Shown one piece after another: positions 1-5,202 of a DNA stretch of 5,202 nucleotides (within the stretch, counting starts at the first letter, position 1; each line of letters starts with the position of its first letter). The stretch is from Oligosphaeraceae bacterium. Its GTDB lineage: Bacteria; Verrucomicrobiota; Lentisphaeria; Oligosphaerales; Oligosphaeraceae. The notes under the pieces were generated by a model. That model did not search any database. It had not been told where the DNA came from and saw only the letters and a list, made by a program, of their open reading frames with translations. The stretch is from positions 1-5,202 of the forward strand of contig JAAYYJ010000114.1 of assembly GCA_012515455.1 (NCBI GenBank), written 5' to 3'. The translations under genes were made by a program, and so were the position numbers.

Positions 1-2325
1 CATGACCTGTATCGGGAGGATTTCCGGCAGGCCGGCAAAGAGCAGCTGCAGGCTTTGTTCCAGAGCCAGAAACCGATGAACCGCCTGGAACAGCAACTGG
101 CCAGCAAAACTGGGGATGCGGTCTGGGTTTCCTCCCGCGGCATGCCCCTGTTCAAAGCCGATGGCAGTCTGGGCGGATACCGCGGAGAAAGCACGGATAT
201 CACAGAAAAGAAAATAGCTGAGGAGGAAAAGGAGCGGCAGATCGGTTTTCAGAAGATTCTGACCCAGATTGCAACGAAATACATCAATTTGCCCTTGGAG
301 CAGATTGATCAAGCCATCAATCAATCGCTCGCAGAACTGGGGTCATTCCTGGGAGTAGACCGGCTGTACGTGTATGAATATGAATTGGATAACCAGTTCT
401 GCTCGAATACCTACGAATGGTGCGCTCCGGGGATATCACCGCAGATCAGCAATATGCAGAAGGTTCCGATGAAGGAGGTTATCTGGTGGGTGAAGGCCAC
501 CTGCATGGGGGAGGTAGTGGATATCCCGGATGTTGAACGCCTGCCGAAGAACGATGCGGTTTACCAAATCCTGCAAGCTCAAGGAGTCCAAAGCCTGCTC
601 TGTGTGCCAATGATGGAGGAAGATCGCTGCTGGGGCTTTGTCGGCGTCGATTCCGTGCACCAAAAACATCAGTATTCGGAAGGGGAGACCCGCCTCCTGA
701 ACGTCCTTGCCCAGATGCTGGTTAATGTGCGCGGACGCATTCGCAAAGAGACGGAGTTGCAGCAGAGTCAGCAGCAGGCCTCGGCGGCCAGCCAGGCAAA
801 AAGCGATTTTCTGACCAAGATGAGCCATGAAATCCGCACCCCGCTCAATGGTGTGATCGGGATAGCGGACCTGCTGGCGGAGACCTGCCTGGACAGCGAG
901 CAGCACCGCCTGGTGGAAATTGTCTCTTCCAGCGGAAAATTGCTGCTGGAGCTGGTGAACGATATCCTGGATTTTGCCAAAATTGAAGCCGGCAAGCTGG
1001 AATTGCATAACCGCGAATTTGACTTGGATGAGCTGCTCAAGGGGCTGGTTGGCAGTCTGGCGTTCACCGCCGGGGCGAAAGACGTGGAGTTGGTTCTGGC
1101 CGTGTCGCCGCAGGTTCCGGCCAAGGTAATTGGTGATTCGTTGCGTCTACAGCAGGTGATTATGAATCTGGCCGGAAATGCGGTCAAATTCACAGATCAG
1201 GGCGAAGTTTGCGTCAGCGTCGCCATGGAAACCGAAAATTCCGCTGCGATTACTCTCCGCTTTACGGTGCGTGATACTGGTATTGGCATCGCGAAGGATC
1301 AGCAGCCGTTCCTGTTTGATGCCTTTTTTCAGGCGGATTCATCTAACCGGCGCAAGTATGGCGGTACTGGCCTGGGGTTGCCAATCACCAGGGGCCTGAT
1401 CGAACACCTGGGTGGAACTCTGGATTTTAGCAGCGAAATCGGCAAAGGCTCCGAATTCACCTTCACAATCCCTCTCCAACGGGTGCCAGATTACCCTGGA
1501 TTTGAGCCACTCGATGCCGCTTGGCAGAATGCCAGAATTCTGATTGCTGATGACAACGCCAGCGCACGCCAAGCCCTGCAACAGCAACTCGAGGCCAACT
1601 CATTGCGCACTGTCGCAGCACAAGACACTGCCAGTGCTTTGCAACTGCTGCGTCAGGCCAGTGCCGATAACGACCCTTTCCGGGCCGCCCTGATTGACGC
1701 GACCCTGCCAGGCCTAGTTGCAGAAATCTGCCAGGACCCCGGTCTGGCCGGGTTGCCGGTGATTGTGTTGCTGCCGGTGGGGAGCAAAGTCGACGGTCAT
1801 CTGGCAGACAGTACCCGGTTTACCAGAACCCTCACCAAACCGTTCAGCCGCCCGGAATTGCGGGCAGCGCTACGCGGGTTGGCAAAGGCGACCGCACCAC
1901 TCCCGGTGACGTTGGCCGGGGAATCTGTACAATGGGCAGGACAGGGTCTTGAGGTTCTGCTTGCCGAAGACAATGTCACCAATCAGAAAATCATGACCTT
2001 GCTGCTGGATAAACTGGGACTCAAAGCAGATATCGCGGGAAATGGCCTGGAAGTGCTGGAAAAAATGGCAGCGAAAAAATATGCGTTGGTGCTGATGGAT
2101 GTCCAGATGCCTGATCTCGATGGCCTGGAAGCCACAAAACGCATCCGTGATCCGCATGGTTTAATACTGCATCACCAGGTGCCGATAATTGCCGTCACTG
2201 CGCATGCCATTGATGGCTATAGTGAAGTCTGCAGCCGGGCCGGCATGGATGACTACATCGCCAAACCAATCACCCTGCAGAAACTACGGGAAGTACTCGA
2301 GCGCTGGCTGCCAACCGCAAGCTGA
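1..2325 (+). CDS. Hybrid sensor histidine kinase, PAS-GAF-HisKA-HATPase-REC-REC (5' end outside window)
   Basis: The frame is open from base 1, so the N-terminus lies outside the window; the TTG at 55 is only an internal codon. Of 774 visible residues, about 1-80 are the end of a PAS domain with its PAC segment (GYRGESTDITEKK). A GAF domain covers about 83-247 (NTYEWC, LLCVPM). A short Q-rich linker leads to HisKA with the phospho-acceptor His276 in MSHEIRTPLNG. The HATPase domain has its N box (NLAGNAVKFT, about 389), G1 (DTGIGI, 425) and G2 (GGTGLGL, 454). REC1 starts near 512 and keeps D517, D518, D566 and K613. REC2 starts near 651 and is canonical: E656, D657, phospho-acceptor D700, T733, K755. 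Family knowledge: ATP-dependent autophosphorylation on His, then phosphorelay to a receiver Asp. No C-terminal Hpt domain is present, so a separate Hpt protein is likely needed downstream. No membrane segment is seen in the visible part; the missing N-terminus could hold more sensor or membrane domains. The ligand and partner are unknown. Confidence 0.96.
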   Translation, partial: HDLYREDFRQAGKEQLQALFQSQKPMNRLEQQLASKTGDAVWVSSRGMPLFKADGSLGGYRGESTDITEKKIAEEEKERQIGFQKILTQIATKYINLPLEQIDQAINQSLAELGSFLGVDRLYVYEYELDNQFCSNTYEWCAPGISPQISNMQKVPMKEVIWWVKATCMGEVVDIPDVERLPKNDAVYQILQAQGVQSLLCVPMMEEDRCWGFVGVDSVHQKHQYSEGETRLLNVLAQMLVNVRGRIRKETELQQSQQQASAASQAKSDFLTKMSHEIRTPLNGVIGIADLLAETCLDSEQHRLVEIVSSSGKLLLELVNDILDFAKIEAGKLELHNREFDLDELLKGLVGSLAFTAGAKDVELVLAVSPQVPAKVIGDSLRLQQVIMNLAGNAVKFTDQGEVCVSVAMETENSAAITLRFTVRDTGIGIAKDQQPFLFDAFFQADSSNRRKYGGTGLGLPITRGLIEHLGGTLDFSSEIGKGSEFTFTIPLQRVPDYPGFEPLDAAWQNARILIADDNASARQALQQQLEANSLRTVAAQDTASALQLLRQASADNDPFRAALIDATLPGLVAEICQDPGLAGLPVIVLLPVGSKVDGHLADSTRFTRTLTKPFSRPELRAALRGLAKATAPLPVTLAGESVQWAGQGLEVLLAEDNVTNQKIMTLLLDKLGLKADIAGNGLEVLEKMAAKKYALVLMDVQMPDLDGLEATKRIRDPHGLILHHQVPIIAVTAHAIDGYSEVCSRAGMDDYIAKPITLQKLREVLERWLPTAS

Positions 2326-2328
2326 TTT

Positions 2329-2354
2329 TTGCCCAACCGCAGCACTGGGGGCAA
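2329..2354 (+). other. Short inverted repeat between kinase and methyltransferase genes
   Basis: TTGCCC at 2329-2334 pairs with GGGCAA at 2349-2354 around a 14-base loop. It starts four bases after the kinase stop codon. No T-run follows on either strand, so this is not a standard intrinsic terminator. It may be a weak mRNA 3'-end structure or chance. Whether transcription continues into the methyltransferase gene cannot be decided from the sequence. Confidence 0.2.
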
Positions 2355-2372
2355 GTCAAGAGAACAACCCGA

Positions 2373-2377
2373 AAGGA
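2373..2377 (+). promoter_or_regulatory. Ribosome binding site of the methyltransferase gene
   Basis: AAGGA ends 9 bases before the ATG at 2387, a normal spacing. This supports that start over the ATG at 2380, which lies only 2 bases after the site and opens a five-codon frame that stops at once. Confidence 0.7.
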
Positions 2378-2386
2378 CAATGAGCC

Positions 2387-3142
2387 ATGGCCGATGACAT
2401 TCCGCGTTTTTTCACCATCACTGAAAGCGCCCACCGCATTCATAACCCGTTCACAGCGGAAAAATTCGCCACGCTGGGGGCGGCTCTGCGCCTGGAACCG
2501 GGCACCTGCGTGCTCGATCTGGGCAGCGGTTCAGGGGAGATGCTGTGCACCTGGGCCCGCGACTATGGCATTACCGGCACCGGTGTCGACTTGAGCCAGT
2601 TGTTCAGCGAACAGGCAAAACTCCGCGCCCGGGAACTGGGCGTCTCCGACAAGGTGAAATTCATCCACCGGGACGCCGCCGGCTATGTCGCGGAAGAGAA
2701 GGTCGGTGTGGCGGCGTGTGTTGGTGCCACCTGGATCGGTGGTGGCGTGGCCGGCACCATCCAGCTGCTGGCGCAGAGCCTCAAGCCCGGCGGCATCATC
2801 CTGATTGGCGAGCCCTATTGGCTGCAGATTCCCGGGACGGAAGAGATTGCCCAGGGCTGCGGCGCCGGCGTAAGCGCAGATTTTTTCACCCTGCCCGAAC
2901 AGATTGCTGCGTTTGCAGAGCTCGGTTACGATGTGGTGGAAATGGTTCTCGCCGACCAGGAGGGCTGGGACCGGTATGAGGCCGCCAAGTGGCTGACGAT
3001 GCGCCGCTGGCTGGCAGCGAATCCCGACGACGATTATGCGCCGGAAATCCGTAGCCACCTGAGCCAGGAACCCAAACGCTATGTCACCTATACGCGGGAA
3101 TATCTCGGCTGGGGCGTTTTTGCGCTGATGGCGCGGGGCTAG
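2387..3142 (+). CDS. YjhP-like class I SAM-dependent methyltransferase
   Basis: A complete protein of 251 residues. It has the class I Rossmann methyltransferase signature: motif I VLDLGSGSG at 42-50, the acidic residue closing strand beta 2 (D68 in GVDLS), the motif II region DAAGYV at 96-101, and LKPGG at 132-136 before a beta strand and GEPYW at 141-145. The first 26 residues (ITESAHRIHNPFT) and the C-terminal block (WDRYEAAKWLTMRRW, GWGVFALM) recall E. coli YjhP, whose length is about the same; this is from memory, not a search. The expected role is methyl transfer from S-adenosylmethionine in the cytoplasm; the substrate is unknown for the family as far as I know. No signal peptide or membrane helix is evident. 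The gene lies 61 bases after the kinase on the same strand and converges with the oxidoreductase gene. The start is set by the AAGGA site and the conserved-looking N-terminus. Confidence 0.94.
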   Translation: MADDIPRFFTITESAHRIHNPFTAEKFATLGAALRLEPGTCVLDLGSGSGEMLCTWARDYGITGTGVDLSQLFSEQAKLRARELGVSDKVKFIHRDAAGYVAEEKVGVAACVGATWIGGGVAGTIQLLAQSLKPGGIILIGEPYWLQIPGTEEIAQGCGAGVSADFFTLPEQIAAFAELGYDVVEMVLADQEGWDRYEAAKWLTMRRWLAANPDDDYAPEIRSHLSQEPKRYVTYTREYLGWGVFALMARG

Positions 3143-3197
3143 ATTGCCAGCGTGATTCACCGCCCCGCCGCAGTCCAGTGCGGAGCCGGCCGGCAAT
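3143..3197. terminator. Inverted-repeat cluster in convergent gap, possible bidirectional terminator
   Basis: The whole 54-base gap between two convergent stop codons is flanked by an imperfect inverted repeat: ATTGCCAGC (3143-3151) against GCCGGCAAT (3189-3197), 8 of 9 positions pairing. Inside it lies a hairpin with stem CCGCA (3168-3172) and TGCGG (3179-3183) around a 6-base loop. A perfect 10-base palindrome GCCGGCCGGC spans 3185-3194. The position suits a shared terminator, but no T-run follows on either strand, so intrinsic termination would be inefficient. Rho-dependent ending or plain mRNA 3'-end protection are alternatives. Confidence 0.3.
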
Positions 3198-4207
3198 TAC
3201 CGTTTCTGCCCTGCCAGGCTGACCCACTGCTGCTTCTCCGCAGCCTGGTACAGCGCTCCCATGACGACGGAACGCAGGGCCGCCTCGTCCGGGGTGACCA
3301 GAGGCACCTTCTTACCGTTCAGGGCATCGAGGAAGAGCTCGAAGGCGTGCGGCAGGGCGGGCGGCAAGTCTGTCCACGGGGTCGCACCGTCGGCACCCGG
3401 GAGTTTGGCGCTGGTCAGATAGAGCTGGTTGCTGATCACGCAGGCGTGCCCTTCGGTACCGCTGATCAGGACCTTGACTGGATCGGCCACGTCCACCCAG
3501 CCGGCGGCTAAGGAGGCGATACAGCCATCGGCGAAGCGCAGCAGGCCCTCGCCGCATTCGTCGCACTGGCCGTAACGGCCGGTGGCTACCGCGGTGTCGG
3601 CGGTCACGCGGGCGGGGGCGCCGCACCACCAGAGCAGGATATCGAGCACGTGCGTGCCCAGGTCGCCGAAGGCGCCGCAACCGGCAATGGCCGGATCGAC
3701 CATCCAGCTCCAGTCTGAATCAAAATAACCGTGCAGCGAACCGGCATGGCAGTTGGACAGCCGGATGCGGGTGACCTTGCCGAACAGCCCTTCCTGTAAT
3801 TTCTGGCGCAGGAACTGATTTATAGGGTTGCCGCGCATGAAATAGCCGGTCTGGAAGAGCACACCGGCCTGGCGGATCGCCTTGGCCATGGCCAGTGCGT
3901 CGGTCCCGGAGAAGCCGAGGGGCTTTTCTACGAACAGGTGCTTGCCGGCGGCGGCGCTGGCGCCGACCAGCTCGGCGTGGCGGTTGGTCTCGGAGCAGAC
4001 GACCACCGCGTCGATGCCGGGATCGTTCCAGATGGCCGAGGGCTCGGAGACCACTGCGGCATGGTGCAGGGCCGCGGCATTCTTGGAAGCGCGGGCCGGA
4101 TCATGGTCCCAGACCGCTTTCACCTGGACGTCTTTGCGGTCCAGCAAGCGTTTCACAAAATTCGGCGTATGAATGTGCGCAGCACCAAGCAAGGCAAGAG
4201 TTTTCAT
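3197..4207 (-). CDS. Gfo/Idh/MocA family NAD(P)-dependent oxidoreductase
   Basis: A complete protein of 336 residues, the usual length for the family. The N-terminal Rossmann domain begins at once (MKTLALLGAAHIHTP), but the glycine-rich loop reads GAAHIH at 8-13 instead of GxGxxG. The second half of the dinucleotide fold contains DAVVVCSETNRH (66-77), and the family hallmark EKP is at 94-96, where the lysine takes part in catalysis and nicotinamide binding. The C-terminal domain carries GAFGDLGTHVLD (178-189), with D182 and H186 at the usual catalytic positions. Family members oxidise or reduce sugars, inositols and similar polyols using NAD(H) or NADP(H); the substrate here cannot be named. 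It is predicted cytoplasmic, with no signal peptide. The start is supported by AAAGG 8 bases upstream. The gene stands 257 bases downstream of the Ntn-hydrolase-like gene and converges with the methyltransferase gene. Confidence 0.95.
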   Translation of the reverse strand: MKTLALLGAAHIHTPNFVKRLLDRKDVQVKAVWDHDPARASKNAAALHHAAVVSEPSAIWNDPGIDAVVVCSETNRHAELVGASAAAGKHLFVEKPLGFSGTDALAMAKAIRQAGVLFQTGYFMRGNPINQFLRQKLQEGLFGKVTRIRLSNCHAGSLHGYFDSDWSWMVDPAIAGCGAFGDLGTHVLDILLWWCGAPARVTADTAVATGRYGQCDECGEGLLRFADGCIASLAAGWVDVADPVKVLISGTEGHACVISNQLYLTSAKLPGADGATPWTDLPPALPHAFELFLDALNGKKVPLVTPDEAALRSVVMGALYQAAEKQQWVSLAGQKR

Positions 4208-4464
4208 GATTGCAGCCTTTGAAGAATTTTATCGGGATCAATACGTTTTTATGAGCGAAATGTAGTGATGGATGGAGAGACTGGCACGGGTGCAAGACCC
4301 GCATGTCGCCACAGCCCCAATGAGCCGGAGAGTTTGACGAAAACAGCCATGGTGAACCGGAGCCGGGGGGAAAAGCAGAGCGGGCAAGGAGCGCGGCCGT
4401 GGTACGAACTGACAAATTCTTCCCCGAGCGGAACATTTTTTCAGTCACCCCGCAGGGTTTCGGT
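4208..4464. other. Intergenic region between the two minus-strand genes, with small hairpins
   Basis: No gene is supported here. The 50 or so bases next to the oxidoreductase start are AT-rich, as expected for a promoter or leader. Farther away there is a 5-bp hairpin, CGGGT (4287-4291) with ACCCG (4297-4301) around GCAAG. Another, ACCC (4447-4450) with GGGT (4455-4458), lies just past the stop of the Ntn-hydrolase-like gene. On the minus strand the latter is followed by an A-run, not a T-run, so it is a poor terminator. The oxidoreductase promoter should lie here, but no convincing -35/-10 pair was found. I could not match the segment to a known riboswitch. Confidence 0.5.
4216..4220 (-). 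promoter_or_regulatory. Ribosome binding site of the oxidoreductase gene
   Basis: On the minus strand AAAGG is followed by an 8-base spacer (CTGCAATC) and then the ATG at 4207-4205. It supports the annotated start, which also places the Rossmann strand right at the N-terminus, as is normal for the family. Confidence 0.7.
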
Positions 4465-5202
4465 TCATTGCGGCATGACCTCTTGCCGTGCCCGCCTGCA
4501 GCATTCGGCAAAGGCCTGCTGCAGCCGGGCGACTGCGCCCTCCCGCTGTCCCTGCCGCAAGGCTTCTCTCGCGTCCTGCAGGGCTTTTTGATAGACTGCC
4601 TGCAACTCCGCCTCTGGTTTGAGCCAGAGAGCACTGTCGAACTCCAGTCCCTGGTCCTCCAGCCGGGCAATCGCGGCCCGGGACCAGGACCCGTCCATGA
4701 TATCCTCCGGGATATCCTGCACGCACACCGGCACAGGGAGAAACACCGTGTGACCGGGCGGGCCCAAGGTGACATAGGCGGTACTGAGAACGTCGGGGAA
4801 CTCCTGGTCCAGTTCCAGGGTCGAGGCGGAGTTGGTGGTTGCCGAGCATAATCCCCGGACACTGCCCATACTCTCGAGATTGCCGCGCATTCTGGCAGTG
4901 CGCCAGACATCCTCCAGAGCAATGAAGCCCCGCTTGGCCAGTGCCTCATTCAGTCCCGCAGCGGCCTGGAATTCCCGGGAAGCGCTGTCCAGGGTCCGTT
5001 TGATGGTGTTGGTGGAATAGCGCGCCATGCCGGGGTTATGCCAGATGTTGGCGCGGATCAGCATCCCCCTGACGGCCACGGGGACTGTGACTACATTATG
5101 GGCGGTGCATTCCGACAGACAGCCCCCGGTGGTATCCAGGAAAAAGAAGATTGAGCCGTTTTTGCCGTGGGTATATTTCCGCTGGCGGATGATTTCCTCA
5201 AA
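4465..5202 (-). CDS. Probable C45-type Ntn-hydrolase / acyltransferase-like protein, C-terminal part (5' end outside window)
   Basis: The minus-strand frame stays open to the right edge, so this is the C-terminal 245 residues of a longer protein; the GTG at 5079 is an internal valine, not a start. The visible part reads as a late segment of the C45 acyl-CoA:6-APA acyltransferase or carcinine-hydrolase-like Ntn fold: a strand with D23 and G26 followed by E31 (FFFLDTTGGCLSECTAHN), then RANIWHNPGM (50-59) where relatives have a (T/A)NH-type motif, a helical stretch with LEDVWRTAR, and a SATTNSAST strand. Family enzymes self-cleave to expose an N-terminal Cys nucleophile and hydrolyse or transfer amide-linked acyl groups. 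That Cys would lie upstream of this window, so activity cannot be judged. About the last 60 residues are charged, helix-prone and rich in A, Q, E and R, possibly a coiled-coil tail. The coding frame is well supported; the family call is from motif recall and only moderate. Confidence 0.68.
   Translation of the reverse strand, partial: FEEIIRQRKYTHGKNGSIFFFLDTTGGCLSECTAHNVVTVPVAVRGMLIRANIWHNPGMARYSTNTIKRTLDSASREFQAAAGLNEALAKRGFIALEDVWRTARMRGNLESMGSVRGLCSATTNSASTLELDQEFPDVLSTAYVTLGPPGHTVFLPVPVCVQDIPEDIMDGSWSRAAIARLEDQGLEFDSALWLKPEAELQAVYQKALQDAREALRQGQREGAVARLQQAFAECCRRARQEVMPQ

Noticed and set aside
436..1008. Minus-strand open frame of 190 codons opposite the GAF and HisKA domains
   Set aside because: The plus strand encodes unmistakable GAF and HisKA motifs here, and the antisense translation matches nothing I recognise.
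2380..2397. Five-codon leader frame (ATG at 2380) overlapping the methyltransferase start
   Set aside because: It lies only 2 bases after the AAGGA site, too close for normal initiation, and it has no leader-peptide feature. Coincidence is the simpler explanation.
2531..3196. Minus-strand open frame of 221 codons opposite the methyltransferase gene
   Set aside because: It lies antisense to a gene with clear family motifs, its translation shows no recognisable domain, and it runs past the stop of the real gene into the convergent gap. GC-rich coding DNA often leaves such frames open.
4226..4231. TAAAAT on the minus strand as a -10 box for the oxidoreductase gene
   Set aside because: Transcription would start at or inside the ribosome binding site, and no acceptable -35 lies 16-18 bases upstream.
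4280..4400. Possible cobalamin riboswitch or group II intron domain V on the plus strand (GGTGCAAG, GAGCCGG and GAACCGG pieces)
   Set aside because: The pieces resemble short parts of those RNAs, but the pairing fails: GAGCCGG has no CCGGTTC or CCGGCTC partner at the right place, and no B12-box core is present. No intron-encoded reverse transcriptase is nearby.
4698..4720. Near-direct repeat of GATATCC in the Ntn-hydrolase-like gene
   Set aside because: It simply encodes the local peptide DIPEDIMD; two short similar codon runs do not indicate a repeat element.
4399..4851. Plus-strand open frame of 150 codons over the Ntn-hydrolase-like gene
   Set aside because: It is antisense to a frame that stays open for 738 bases with a plausible fold. 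The plus-strand translation has G/P/R-rich runs typical of a shadow frame and no clear ribosome binding site.
4101..4949. Minus-strand open frame of 282 codons spanning the intergenic gap and parts of two genes
   Set aside because: It overlaps the oxidoreductase start and the Ntn-hydrolase-like gene in another frame, and its translation is low in protein-like pattern. The frames it overlaps have family motifs.

Overview
This 5.2 kb window is a chromosomal-looking stretch from a moderately GC-rich bacterium, probably Gram-negative. The evidence is dense packing, Shine-Dalgarno sequences before the two complete genes, a multidomain hybrid sensor kinase, and a Gfo/Idh/MocA oxidoreductase beside a stand-alone methyltransferase. 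I cannot fix the phylum from the sequence. No tRNA, rRNA, CRISPR array, insertion sequence, integrase or phage gene is visible.

Layout. Bases 1-2325 (+) hold the 3' part of a hybrid sensor histidine kinase, entering from the left edge: PAS end, GAF, HisKA, HATPase, REC1, REC2. After 61 bases comes a complete class I SAM-dependent methyltransferase (2387-3142, +) that strongly resembles the E. coli YjhP family. A 54-base convergent gap rich in inverted repeats separates it from a complete Gfo/Idh/MocA-type NAD(P)-dependent oxidoreductase (3197-4207, -). A 257-base non-coding gap (4208-4464) follows. Then comes the 3' part of a minus-strand gene (4465-5202) that runs off the right edge and looks like the C-terminal part of a C45-type (acyl-CoA:6-APA acyltransferase-like) Ntn-hydrolase.

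Functional links. The kinase and methyltransferase share a strand and could be co-transcribed, but the 61-base gap and unrelated functions make a common pathway speculative. The oxidoreductase and the Ntn-hydrolase-like gene also share a strand, but 257 bases separate them, so separate transcription of the oxidoreductase is plausible. Nothing ties the four genes into a recognisable defence, mobile or biosynthetic system. The region reads as ordinary signalling and metabolic genes, with a few points worth a second look: an atypical first receiver domain, a non-canonical Rossmann glycine motif, and an unexplained structured intergenic segment.
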